64,000 nucleotides of DNA from contig CAYLRU010000002.1 of NCBI GenBank assembly GCA_964386565.1, positions 96,742-160,741 of the forward strand, given 5' to 3'. Within the stretch, counting starts at the first letter, position 1; each line of letters opens with the position of its first letter. A program made the translations under genes and the position numbers. Below are positions 18,845-27,896 of this stretch, piece after piece. The notes under the pieces are model-generated. The model was not told where the DNA came from. It did not search any database and worked only from the letters and a program-made list of their open reading frames with translations. The DNA is from CAYLRU01 sp964386565. Lineage in GTDB: Bacteria > Desulfobacterota > Desulfobacteria > Desulfobacterales > UBA5616.

Positions 18845-20125
18845 ATGGACGAATTTGTCACCATCACATACAAGGGTAAAACATGCAAATTTCCGATCAT
18901 CCAGGGATCGGAAAACGGGAAAGCCATCGACATATCCCGGCTACGGGAAAAAACCGGCCTGATTACCCTGGATCCCGGATTCGCCAACACCGGCAGTTGC
19001 CTCAGCAACATTACATACTTAAACGGTGAAAAAGGGATTTTGAGATATCGCGGCATTCCCATTGAACAACTGGCGGAAGAATCCACTTTCGTCGAAACCG
19101 CCTATCTTCTGATAAACGGTAAGCTGCCCGACCGATCCGAACTCACCGCGTTTTCCGTTCTGTTAAACGACCAGTCCCTGGTCCACGAGGATATGCAGTT
19201 TTTTTTCCAGAATTTTCCAAGGGCGTCACACCCCATGGGCATCCTCTCCTCCATGGTGACGGCACTGAGAAGCTTTTACCCCGAACTTCAAACACTTGAA
19301 GAAGAAATCAATAAAACGGTCACACGATTGTTGTCCAAAGTCCGTACCATGGCTGCAATGTCTTATAAAATATCCCGGGGTCACAAAGTGGTTTATCCCA
19401 GACCGGATTTGTCTTACTGTGCCAATTTCCTCAATATGATGTTTGATTCCCCGGTCAAGCCGTACGAAATTGATGATGATCTCGTAAAAGCGTTGAATAT
19501 TTTTTGGATTCTCCATGCAGACCACGAACAGAACTGTTCAACCTCCGCCGTCCGAACCGTGGGAAGCAGCAGGGCCAACCTCTATGCTTCCATATCAGCC
19601 GGTATGGCGGCCCTGTGGGGGCCGTTACACGGCGGAGCCAACCAGGCGGTCATCGAAATGCTGCAGGATCTTAAAGATACGGGCGGAAACGTATCCGGTA
19701 TTCTTGCGCGCGCCAAGGATAAAAACGACCCGTTCAGGTTGATGGGGTTCGGGCATCGCGTATACAAGACCTACGATCCCCGGGCGAAAATCATGAGGGT
19801 CATGTGTCACCGGGTTCTTGAAAAACTCAAGAAATCCGATCCGTTGCTCGATTTGGCCCTGGAGCTTGAGACGGCCGCATTAAAAGATGATTATTTTATC
19901 GAGCACTACCTTTATCCCAACGTGGATTTTTACAGCGGCCTTGTTCTGCGCGCCATCGGCATTCCAACGAATATGTTTACGGTGATGTTTGCCATCGGAA
20001 GGCTGCCGGGCTGGATCGCCCAGTGGAAAGAAGGGTTTGACGATCCCAAGTGGAAACTCAGCCGGCCCCGGCAGATCTACACGGGACCGCCGGAAAGGCC
20101 TTATGTCCCCATAGAACAACGATAA
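18845..20125 (+). CDS. gltA: Citrate synthase
   Basis: Condenses acetyl-CoA with oxaloacetate to citrate at the entry of the TCA cycle; in sulfate reducers it serves oxidation of acetyl-CoA or glutamate synthesis. 426 residues, of the hexameric Gram-negative type. The catalytic triad is visible: His262 (GPLHGGAN), His304 (GFGHRVY) and Asp361 (NVDFYSG), with the substrate-binding HADHEQN at 221-230 region. AGGAGA precedes the ATG. It is of the Si type, not the Re-citrate synthase found in some anaerobes. The histidine kinase gene begins 26 bases after its stop, suggesting co-transcription. Confidence 0.95.
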   Translation: MDEFVTITYKGKTCKFPIIQGSENGKAIDISRLREKTGLITLDPGFANTGSCLSNITYLNGEKGILRYRGIPIEQLAEESTFVETAYLLINGKLPDRSELTAFSVLLNDQSLVHEDMQFFFQNFPRASHPMGILSSMVTALRSFYPELQTLEEEINKTVTRLLSKVRTMAAMSYKISRGHKVVYPRPDLSYCANFLNMMFDSPVKPYEIDDDLVKALNIFWILHADHEQNCSTSAVRTVGSSRANLYASISAGMAALWGPLHGGANQAVIEMLQDLKDTGGNVSGILARAKDKNDPFRLMGFGHRVYKTYDPRAKIMRVMCHRVLEKLKKSDPLLDLALELETAALKDDYFIEHYLYPNVDFYSGLVLRAIGIPTNMFTVMFAIGRLPGWIAQWKEGFDDPKWKLSRPRQIYTGPPERPYVPIEQR

Positions 20126-20150
20126 AACAGCACGACAAAAAGGACTCATA

Positions 20151-21686
20151 TTGTTCCTTAAAGGATTGAAATTTAACGTTCTGATTCACCTGGGAATCAT
20201 CATTGCCATTGCCATGCTGTTGGTCGATCTGGTATTGATGACGGCTTTCAACAACATGCTGACCAACAACCTGGTTGCCAAGGGGAACCTCCTTGTATCG
20301 GCGGTACAAGTCGCCCTGACCGTTGATGACAACAGCCGGAGGGAATTTCCTGCTTCTTTTAAAAAACAGGTGACGGCCCTCGCCCGTGAAGCAGGACTGG
20401 AATGCATGATGATCATGGACAAAAACCACCGGCCCATCTTCTCAATCCAATCCCATTGCCCCGAATTCACCGAACTCGAATCCCTTCTGCGCAAGTCCGT
20501 CACATACGACAAAAATATACGCCGGTTTTCCGGAGCAACGTGGGGGGTCTTCTGGAAGCAAAAAGAATATCTGGCCATGGCATCACCCATTCATAACGGG
20601 CCTCAGGTTGTCGGAGGGGCCGGAATGATATTTCATCTGGAAAGCCTGTATCAGTCACTACGGCACATCCAAAACCTTTTGTGGTCCTACATGATCGTTA
20701 ATCTGACGGTCCTGACACTTATAGGTCTTTATCAGATTTCCAAAGTCGCGATAAATCCTCTTAAACGGATCCTGAACCGGGCCGAAACCTACAAGGAAGA
20801 TGAAGAAATCTTTTTCATGGATGATATCAAAACGAATGAATTCAATCGGTTGTCTTCGGCTTTAAACCGGATGCTCCTGCGTATTTCAGAAGATAAAGCC
20901 AGACTGAAAACAACCATCCTGTCCCTGGAAAATGCCAATGCCGAATTAAAACAGGCCCAGCAGGAAGTGATTCGTTGCGAAAAGGCTGCGTCCGTGGGAA
21001 GGCTGTCTTCCGGTATTGCCCACGAAATCGGAAATCCCCTGGGTATCATTCTGGGATATCTGGACCTGCTGAAGCATGGCGATTTGACAGAGCGGGAAAA
21101 AGAAGACTTTTTCAATCGTCTGGAAAAAGAAATTAAACGAATCAATACCATTATCCGTCAACTGCTTGACTTTTCGAGACCGGGCATGGGAAAATCCGAA
21201 CCCGTATCCGTTCACCACGTTATTGCCGACCTGGTGGATATGGCAGGGGTCCTGCCCTTGATGCGAAACATCGAATTGACTTTTTCCGATGATGCGCCCC
21301 GGGACATGATTATGGGCGATGGGAGTACGCTGAGGCAGGTTTTGTTAAATCTTCTGATTAATGCCGCGGATGCTGTTTCAACCGCATGTCCTTCCGGAAC
21401 GGGGAAAATCAGCATCCTGACGCAAAATATGAATGACCATGATGCCGACAGCCATACCAAAGCATGGATGGCCGTCATATTCAAGGACAACGGCGGCGGC
21501 ATTCCAAAAGAAGACCTGGACAATATTTTCGATCCTTTTTTTACGACAAAGGACCCGGGAAAAGGAACCGGCCTGGGCCTGTGGGTAAGTTACATAATGG
21601 TTGAAAATATGGGGGGAAAAATCGAGGTTTCAAGCAAAATCGGCAAAGGAACAGAAATGACGGTCAAGCTTCCGCTGATTCAATAG
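20151..21686 (+). CDS. Membrane sensor histidine kinase (NtrB/AtoS type)
   Basis: 511 residues. Two membrane helices (about 9-30 and 180-202) bracket a periplasmic sensor region of about 150 residues. A HAMP-like linker (INPLKRILNR) and a helical stretch follow. The HisKA domain has the phosphoacceptor His291 (SSGIAHEIGNPLG), and the ATPase domain shows LLINAADAV (N box), DNGGGIPKED (G1) and GKGTGLGLWV (G2). The start is TTG at 20151, supported by AAAAGGA seven bases upstream. It should phosphorylate the sigma-54 regulator encoded 69 bases downstream. The signal is unknown; the gene order suggests a link to central carbon or small-acid sensing. Confidence 0.9.
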   Translation: MFLKGLKFNVLIHLGIIIAIAMLLVDLVLMTAFNNMLTNNLVAKGNLLVSAVQVALTVDDNSRREFPASFKKQVTALAREAGLECMMIMDKNHRPIFSIQSHCPEFTELESLLRKSVTYDKNIRRFSGATWGVFWKQKEYLAMASPIHNGPQVVGGAGMIFHLESLYQSLRHIQNLLWSYMIVNLTVLTLIGLYQISKVAINPLKRILNRAETYKEDEEIFFMDDIKTNEFNRLSSALNRMLLRISEDKARLKTTILSLENANAELKQAQQEVIRCEKAASVGRLSSGIAHEIGNPLGIILGYLDLLKHGDLTEREKEDFFNRLEKEIKRINTIIRQLLDFSRPGMGKSEPVSVHHVIADLVDMAGVLPLMRNIELTFSDDAPRDMIMGDGSTLRQVLLNLLINAADAVSTACPSGTGKISILTQNMNDHDADSHTKAWMAVIFKDNGGGIPKEDLDNIFDPFFTTKDPGKGTGLGLWVSYIMVENMGGKIEVSSKIGKGTEMTVKLPLIQ

Positions 21687-21755
21687 GACTTTAAACAAAA
21701 CACGGTCAGACTGCAAACTGCATGGAATTATCCACCGGCAAAAAAGAGACCAGAT

Positions 21756-23144
21756 ATGGCAACCACTTCCTTACTTAAACATATTCTCGTCATCGACGAT
21801 GAAGACAACATGCGGCACATGTTATCCACCCTGCTGACAAAAGCGGGATACCTCGTGGATACGGCCGAGGACGGTCACACGGGAATCCGGAAATTAACCG
21901 AAACGCCCTATGATTTTGTCCTGTGCGACATCAAGATGCCGAAAATGGACGGCATGGAATTCCTAAACAACATACAGGGATTCATCGACAAAATAACCGT
22001 CATCATGATGTCCGCTTACGGCACCATGGATACGGCCATTTCCGCAATGAAGCTCGGGGCCTATGATTATATTTCCAAGCCGTTTAATGCCGATGAAATT
22101 ATTCTTGCCCTGAAAAAAGCAGAGGAAAGAGAGAGCTTAAGGAAGGAAAATGTCCAGTTAAAAGAGCAGGTCAAAAAAATCGAAGAGAGCTACCGGTTCG
22201 GCAATATGGTCGCAAAAAGCAAGCGTATGGAGAACATCTTTATTCTTGCACGGAAACTGTCCCTGCTGAACACGACGGTGCTGATTCAAGGTGAAAGCGG
22301 TACCGGAAAAGACTTGATTGCCAGGGGAATTCATTTTAACGGAAACCGGGCCAAGTATCCGTTTATTCCCGTGAACTGCGGCGGGATCCCGGAAAATCTT
22401 TTGGAAAGCGAATTATTCGGGTATAAAAAGGGGGCGTTCACCGGCGCCGATACCAACAGGGCCGGTCTGTTTCAGGAAGCCCATGGCGGAACCATCTTTT
22501 TGGATGAAATCGGAGAACTGCCCATGTCCCTGCAGGTTAAGCTGCTGCACGTGCTTCAGGATAAGGAAGTCAGGGCCGTGGGAGACGCCAAAATACAAAA
22601 GATCGATGTCCGGGTGATCGCCGCCACGGCAAAAAACCTGGAAGAAGAAACCGCCAACCATCATTTCAGGGAGGATTTATACTACCGTTTAAACGTGATG
22701 TCCATCAAGCTGCCGCCGCTTCGTGAACGCCTGGAAGACATACCTCTTTTGGCCCGTCTGTTTGTCCAGAAGTTTAATAATGATATCGGAAGATCCATAG
22801 AGGATATATCGCCCTCCGCCATGGCACGGCTGTTAAAGCATTCGTGGCCGGGAAATGTCAGGGAACTGGAAAATGTGATTGAAAGGGCCGTCATCCTCTG
22901 CGAGAAGAACATACTGCTCCCTGAATATCTTCCGGAAACCCTCGGCATCAAATCCGGAAGCAACCGGATAGATGACCTGTTGGAAGGTTTTTCTATTAAA
23001 GCCGCGCAAAAAATCGTTGAAAAGCGTCTGATCACCCGAGCCCTCGACGCCACCGCGGGGAATCGCACAAAAGCCGCAAAGCTTTTGGAAATCAGCCACC
23101 CGTCATTGCTCAGCAAAATGAAAGCTTACGATATTGATATGTAG
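21756..23144 (+). CDS. Sigma-54-dependent response regulator (NtrC family)
   Basis: 462 residues in the standard order: receiver domain with phosphoacceptor Asp58 (LCDIKMPKMDG), AAA+ domain with Walker A GESGTGKD (about 179-186), the sigma-54 contact loop GAFTGA, Walker B GGTIFLDEIGELP and the arginine-finger region, then a Fis-type helix-turn-helix at the C-terminus (NRTKAAKLLEISHPSLLSKM). It activates sigma-54 promoters when phosphorylated, presumably by the kinase just upstream. Target genes are not evident. Its 3' end overlaps the decayed VOC gene on the other strand by about 40 bases. Confidence 0.93.
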   Translation: MATTSLLKHILVIDDEDNMRHMLSTLLTKAGYLVDTAEDGHTGIRKLTETPYDFVLCDIKMPKMDGMEFLNNIQGFIDKITVIMMSAYGTMDTAISAMKLGAYDYISKPFNADEIILALKKAEERESLRKENVQLKEQVKKIEESYRFGNMVAKSKRMENIFILARKLSLLNTTVLIQGESGTGKDLIARGIHFNGNRAKYPFIPVNCGGIPENLLESELFGYKKGAFTGADTNRAGLFQEAHGGTIFLDEIGELPMSLQVKLLHVLQDKEVRAVGDAKIQKIDVRVIAATAKNLEEETANHHFREDLYYRLNVMSIKLPPLRERLEDIPLLARLFVQKFNNDIGRSIEDISPSAMARLLKHSWPGNVRELENVIERAVILCEKNILLPEYLPETLGIKSGSNRIDDLLEGFSIKAAQKIVEKRLITRALDATAGNRTKAAKLLEISHPSLLSKMKAYDIDM

Positions 23145-23464
23145 CCGAGGGCTCTTTCTGCCGGTCCGTTGTACCGGGAGTTCAGGCAGTTCAACGGGAA
23201 TTCCGTCCGGGTCACGCACACAGACAAACCAGGCCGTTCCGGATATCCCCTCTTCGTGCACTGCCATGGCAGTGGGATGAGAAATAAATTCCAGGCCCTC
23301 CTTTAAGAAAAACCGGGGCAGCCCGAGGATATCTTCACATACGCAGCATCCTTCCAGATAACCGTAATCTCCCTATAAAACGTGAAACGGTATGGATCTT
23401 CCCCAGGGATTTGACACGTCATACAATTCGAGCATGTGAAAACCGTTGCTGTTACCCAATATGC
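23103..23464 (-). pseudogene. Decayed VOC/glyoxalase-family gene
   Basis: The minus strand encodes a recognisable C-terminal VOC half: NGFHMLELYDVSNPWG, then an in-frame TAG at 23373-23375, then YGYLEGCCVCEDILGLPRFF and GTAWFVCVRDPDGIPVELPE. The DPDG-PVEL strand is typical of glyoxalase/bleomycin-resistance folds. There is no start codon or intact N-terminal half. The frame runs into the end of the sigma-54 regulator gene. The rest of the gap to 23765 shows nothing else. Confidence 0.7.
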
Positions 23465-23765
23465 AGGAACGGACCCGGGTCCGGCTTCTGATGTAAACTT
23501 GTCAAGGGACTCTTTGTTTTCATTATCTCAAGCCATCCAAATACGAATTTTCCCGGGCCGAAAAACGGGTATATTATTTAACTGTTTGATTTTTCGTTTT
23601 TTTTTAACTGTGTTGACTGAAAAAGGCTTTTCTGCTTAAATAAGCGGTAAATGGTTTTTCTTATATATTCAGTATTTCCTGGAAAAACCCGACTTAATGG
23701 GTACTTGAATCATCAATTCTAAAGATTGCAAATTCGGCACTATATAAATAATGAAGGATATAACA

Positions 23766-25565
23766 ATGAAAGAAAACAGAACCAGAAGGCAATTGCTGAA
23801 AATTTTGGGGCTGTCTCCTGATCTGAAAAGTGTTCTCCAATCCAACGAGGCTCTGGACTCCAAGAGAGCCAAGATCATGGGTCTGCTGGACAGGATGCTC
23901 AGGGTAACATATGACAAGGACGCGGCCACTGCCCAGTTGGAATGGATCCTGGCCCGTGATGCGGCCAATGTGTTGAAAAATATTCTGACCGTCAGAAATG
24001 AAAAGCTGGCCGGATACAGTTTTTTGCAATACCTCGACGACCTGATTAACCGATCGGACAACCCGGGCCTTGCCGCTCCTTCACCGGGATTTCTGGCTGA
24101 AATAACCTACCTGGTTAAAGGGATCGGTATAAATTCGGGAATCTATTCAGGCAAAACACCCGCATTTCAGAAATATGAAGGCCGGCGGGCGGCGAAGCTG
24201 CGGTCTGCAGACCTCTCCCGAATGATGCTTATTGCAAACGAACGGATGGAGGCCTATTCATGCGGTTTGGACAAGCACGTCATCACCCAGCGACGCCAGA
24301 ACAAACTCCGGATTCTCAAATATTTTAATGCCGATGGATCGCAGTGGGAAAACTGGGGCTGGCACATGCGTCATATTATTCGAAACGCAAAAACACTGGC
24401 CGACCTCATAGAACTTACCGAGGATGAATACCAGGCCGTGGAACTGGCCCATGAATATAAAATTCCCTTCGGCATTACGCCCTATTATCTGTCTCTGATG
24501 GATAACGACTGGAAAAGGGTAAGTGATTCCGCGGTCAGGGCCCAGGTAATCCCGACGCTCAATTATGTTCATAAGATGAAAGCGTTTCGCGACCAGGGTT
24601 TGAAATCCATGGATTTTATGCAGGAACAGGACACTTCGCCCATTGACGGCATCACCCGACGGTATCCCGGCATTGTTATCCTGAAACCGGTGATAACATG
24701 TCCCCAAATCTGTGTTTACTGCCAGCGAAACTGGGAAATCAAGGATGTTTATGCATCAGATGTCGCCATTTCCAGAGACAAGCTGGACAAGGCGATCAAA
24801 TGGATCAACGATACGCCTGAAATTAATGAGGTGCTGATCACAGGGGGGGATCCTTTTATTTTATCGGATAATAAAATCAGGGATCTGATGAAAAGAATAT
24901 CCGCCATCAATCACGTTCAAAGAATCAGAATCGGTACGAGGACGCCGGTGACCCTCCCCATGAGAATCACGGAAAAATTGGCCGATAGCATTGCCCGTTT
25001 TCACGTTCCCGGAAAACGTGAAGTCATTATCGTGACCCATTTTGAACACCCTTACGAAATCACGCCGGAGGCCATGCAGGCGGTACAGAAATTTCGTCTT
25101 CACGGTATGGATGTCTATAATCAGCTTGTTTTCACGTTCTACAATTCACGAAAATTCGAAGCATCCCTGTTGCGGCACAAGTTGCGTCTTATCGGCGTAA
25201 CACCGTACTATACATTCAGTACCAAGGGAAAAGAAGAAACAGATGACTACCGTGTTCCCATTGCCCGGTTATTGCAGGAGCAGAAAGAGGAAGCCCGACT
25301 ATTCCCCGGAACGGTAAGAACCGATGAAATCGTATTCAATGTCCCCCGTCTCGGGAAAAATTACCTGCGCGCCGGGCAGCACCATGATATTATTTCCATC
25401 CTGCCCAACGGCTGCCGGGTCTATGAGTTCCATCCATGGGAGAAAAAACTCGAACCAGCCCAAACCTATATTCATGAGGATGTATCGATTTACGACTATT
25501 TGAACAGGTTAAAGGAGATCGGCGAAGATCCCAACGATTATAAATCCATCTGGTATTATTATTGA
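23766..25565 (+). CDS. Large KamA-family radical SAM protein
   Basis: 599 residues, longer than the 350-440 of classical lysine 2,3-aminomutases. The radical SAM cluster ligands are Cys312, Cys316 and Cys319 (CPQICVYC), and KamA-type features follow: VLITGGDPF, RIGTRTPVTLP and YNQLVFTFYNSRKFE. The extra ~190 N-terminal residues are helical and of unknown role. KamA relatives use PLP and SAM to move an amino group in lysine, glutamate or beta-amino acids; this subfamily's substrate is not known. AAGGA with an 8-base spacer selects the ATG at 23766 over an upstream ATG at 23751. It converges on fabH. Confidence 0.85.
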   Translation: MKENRTRRQLLKILGLSPDLKSVLQSNEALDSKRAKIMGLLDRMLRVTYDKDAATAQLEWILARDAANVLKNILTVRNEKLAGYSFLQYLDDLINRSDNPGLAAPSPGFLAEITYLVKGIGINSGIYSGKTPAFQKYEGRRAAKLRSADLSRMMLIANERMEAYSCGLDKHVITQRRQNKLRILKYFNADGSQWENWGWHMRHIIRNAKTLADLIELTEDEYQAVELAHEYKIPFGITPYYLSLMDNDWKRVSDSAVRAQVIPTLNYVHKMKAFRDQGLKSMDFMQEQDTSPIDGITRRYPGIVILKPVITCPQICVYCQRNWEIKDVYASDVAISRDKLDKAIKWINDTPEINEVLITGGDPFILSDNKIRDLMKRISAINHVQRIRIGTRTPVTLPMRITEKLADSIARFHVPGKREVIIVTHFEHPYEITPEAMQAVQKFRLHGMDVYNQLVFTFYNSRKFEASLLRHKLRLIGVTPYYTFSTKGKEETDDYRVPIARLLQEQKEEARLFPGTVRTDEIVFNVPRLGKNYLRAGQHHDIISILPNGCRVYEFHPWEKKLEPAQTYIHEDVSIYDYLNRLKEIGEDPNDYKSIWYYY

Positions 25566-25589
25566 TGGTTTCGCAAAAAGTCGAAAAAT
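25563..25589 (-). repeat. Short REP-like repeat, left copy
   Basis: Read on the minus strand, CGACTTTTTGCGAAACCATC is closely similar to CGGCTTTTTACGAATTCATC at 26895-26914 on the plus strand. The two copies are inverted and flank fabH. Confidence 0.45.
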
Positions 25590-25614
25590 AACCGAGTCAT
25601 CCGCAATCGTTTTA

Positions 25615-26604
25615 TTACGCAATCGCCCATTTGAGCAGCAGGCTCCCGGAAGTATATCCGGCACCGAAAGACGCTATGACAACCCAGTCCCCCTGCCGGA
25701 ACATTTTGTTCTCATGAGCTTCGGACATGGCCAGGGGAATGGTTGCAGCCGTGGTATTGCCATATTTTTCAATATTGATCACCACCTGGTCCGTGTTGAG
25801 ATTTATCTTCCTGGCCACGGCTTCAATAATCCTGAGATTTGCCTGATGGGGAATAAAGGCTTTGATATCTTCGTTGTTTAACCGGTTTCTTTCCAGCAGG
25901 GACGCGGAAATACCGGCCATCCGTGTCACGGCATGTTTAAAAACGGTTTTGCCGTCCTGGTACAAAAAATGCAGTTTTTTGTTCACCGTTTCATGGGAAG
26001 CGGGCATCAGGCTCCCCCCTGCCGGCATATACAGGAAATCCGCGCCCTCTCCGTCAATGTGAAGCGAAAAATCCATTATGCCGAGTTGTTCATCCTCTGA
26101 CGGTTCAAGCAATACAGCCCCGGCGCCGTCGCCGAACAACACGCATGTATTTCGATCATCGTAGTCCACGATGGCGCTCATCTTGTCCGCACCGATCACC
26201 ATGATCTTCTTGTAGCGCCTGCTTTCGATAAACTGGGCCCCGGTTGCCATGGCGTAAACAAAGCCCGAACATCCGGCGCTTAAATCAAATCCCCAGCAGT
26301 TCCCCGCGCCAATCTCCTTTTGCACCAGCGAAGCCGTATTGGGAAACATCATGTCCGGCGTTATCGTCGCCAGAATGATCACATCCAATTCATCCGGAGA
26401 AACATTTGTTTTTTTTAAAACCGATTTTGCAGCCTTGGCCGCCATATAAGATGTGCCGAGATCTTTTTCCAGAATTCTTCTTTCCTTGATGCCGGTTCTG
26501 GTTTTGATCCATTCATCATTCGTATCAACCATTTTTTCAAGATCGTAATTCGTAAGTTTGTTTTCCGGGACATAATGACCAATACCCGTTATGATTGCTT
26601 TCAT
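25615..26604 (-). CDS. fabH: 3-oxoacyl-ACP synthase III
   Basis: Starts fatty acid synthesis by condensing an acyl-CoA primer with malonyl-ACP. 329 residues with the complete Cys-His-Asn catalytic triad: Cys112 (SAGCSGFVYA), His253 (IPHQANLRI) and Asn283 (YGNTTAATIP). AAGGAG lies just before the ATG. It stands alone instead of within a fab cluster, so a role in priming a special acyl chain is possible, but a housekeeping role is the simple reading. Flanked by inverted short repeats. Confidence 0.94.
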   Translation of the reverse strand: MKAIITGIGHYVPENKLTNYDLEKMVDTNDEWIKTRTGIKERRILEKDLGTSYMAAKAAKSVLKKTNVSPDELDVIILATITPDMMFPNTASLVQKEIGAGNCWGFDLSAGCSGFVYAMATGAQFIESRRYKKIMVIGADKMSAIVDYDDRNTCVLFGDGAGAVLLEPSEDEQLGIMDFSLHIDGEGADFLYMPAGGSLMPASHETVNKKLHFLYQDGKTVFKHAVTRMAGISASLLERNRLNNEDIKAFIPHQANLRIIEAVARKINLNTDQVVINIEKYGNTTAATIPLAMSEAHENKMFRQGDWVVIASFGAGYTSGSLLLKWAIA

Positions 26605-27081
26605 TTACTTCTCCTTCCTGTCCTGCTGGTCAGCCGGCTGAAAAATAGAGGCTACTGATAACATATACGGCCCGGTCATGCAATATGTTAAAAGTCCCTG
26701 AAACGGGATGATACAGTGCCATTAAATCCCCTAACATCATATATTTCTTAAGAATTTTTACATAATCAATCAGTTAAAAATGATGGCCTTGAAAAAGGCG
26801 GGAAACAAACTTCTTCGAAAGTTTCAACTATTTGATATTTTATTAAATTTTTAATCCTTACACTTAAAATGCAGCACTTGAAGCGTGGGGAATTCGGCTT
26901 TTTACGAATTCATCAAAAATGACATGACATATGAAAAGCCCGGATCCGGAAAGGCAACATTTAATGAAAAGATAAATAATCTGCCGATAGACATGAAGCC
27001 TGCCTGTTTCCACCGTACAGCTCCACACCGGCTATAATTTTAAAGTAACTTGGAAAAAACTTTCGGGGAAGGTGGGGGATA
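26605..27081. other. Intergenic region with one short repeat
   Basis: 477 AT-rich bases between the IHF gene and fabH, both minus strand. It holds the right-hand REP-like copy (26895-26920), which includes a 7 bp inverted repeat GAATTCG/CGAATTC (26890-26896 and 26905-26911). No gene seen; a fabH promoter is expected but not identified. Confidence 0.45.
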
Positions 27082-27360
27082 TTAACGATTGATCTTATTT
27101 CTCAGTTTTCCGGAGCATTTAAATGTTACGACCTTTCGTTCCCTTAACATAAGATCATGACCGGTGGCTGGATTTCGTCCCCGGCGCTTGTTTTTATTTT
27201 TTATACAGAACTTGCCGAATCCTGAAATCAACACGTCATCGTCATTTTCAAGGGTACTTTTTATAATCTCCAGCAGGGATTCAATAATTTCAATTGATTT
27301 TTTTTTCGAAAATCCCAGTTCATGCACTTTTGTAACGATATCGTTTTTCGTCAAAGCCAT
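27082..27360 (-). CDS. ihfA: Integration host factor-like DNA-bending protein (alpha type)
   Basis: 92-residue HU/IHF-family protein. ALTKNDIVTKVHELGFSKKK gives the dimerisation helices, GFGKFCIKNKNKRRGRNPATG is the beta-arm with the intercalating proline region, and VVTFKCSGKLRNKIN closes the fold. The R-G-R-NP-ATG arm and length favour IHF-alpha over HU. It bends DNA, often helping sigma-54 activators such as the one at 21756. AGGAGG places the start at 27360, not at the upstream in-frame ATG. Confidence 0.88.
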   Translation of the reverse strand: MALTKNDIVTKVHELGFSKKKSIEIIESLLEIIKSTLENDDDVLISGFGKFCIKNKNKRRGRNPATGHDLMLRERKVVTFKCSGKLRNKINR

Positions 27361-27466
27361 TGTGCCTCCTAAAATGCACTCTCTTTTCCCATCAGATCGT
27401 TTATCCATCAATCGGCATTGTTTACCGGCAGTTTTTCAATACCCTTAAATACTTGGAAATGCAACC

Positions 27467-27667
27467 TCAAATATTTTCATCCGGCAGTTTTTCATCATGT
27501 TGAGAATCACCCGATTCACCCGGGGCGTCAGCGCCCGAGGCGTTTTCGGGTTCATTTTGAGGTTTTTTTGAAGGATACAGTGCTTCCACTCTTTCCATGA
27601 TCTGCTTGATATCCCGGGATATTTTATCGATCTCCCGCTTTAACCGGGCTTCAACTGAATCACTCAT
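27467..27667 (-). CDS. Small acidic coiled-coil protein, hypothetical
   Basis: 66 residues. The first 35 form an amphipathic, coiled-coil-like helix (VEARLKREIDKISRDIKQIM) and the last 30 are acidic and disordered (SGADAPGESGDSQHDEKLPD). GAGAGG lies six bases before the ATG. It sits 107 bases upstream of the IHF gene on the same strand. No family recognised. Confidence 0.55.
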   Translation of the reverse strand: MSDSVEARLKREIDKISRDIKQIMERVEALYPSKKPQNEPENASGADAPGESGDSQHDEKLPDENI

Positions 27668-27700
27668 AACAGCCTCTCTTCACCGACATATTTTAAACGT

Positions 27701-27837
27701 CCATCCAGAAACGGTATCTTTCTGCCCGAAGCTGCGTTTTCACTCTTTTGAAATCCTCAAAACAGCGCGCTGTTCCTGCCCGCCCAGACCTTGTTTCAAA
27801 CCCATCCTGCCAAGGCGGGACCGCCGCTTCCGGATGG
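27701..27837 (+). repeat. MITE-like palindromic repeat, copy 1
   Basis: About 137 bp bounded by CCATCC and CCGGATGG as imperfect terminal inverted repeats. The core GCGTTTTCACTCTTTTGAAA followed by TCCTCAAAACAGC is shared with the copies at 29764, 41111 and 48268. An inner pair (CTTTTGAAATCC and a TTTCAAA arm) would extend the fold into a long hairpin. Confidence 0.8.
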
Positions 27838-27896
27838 ATACCAACGCGATATTTCGTTTCACTGCATGGTCAAGTAACTATCTAAATATAATAGAT

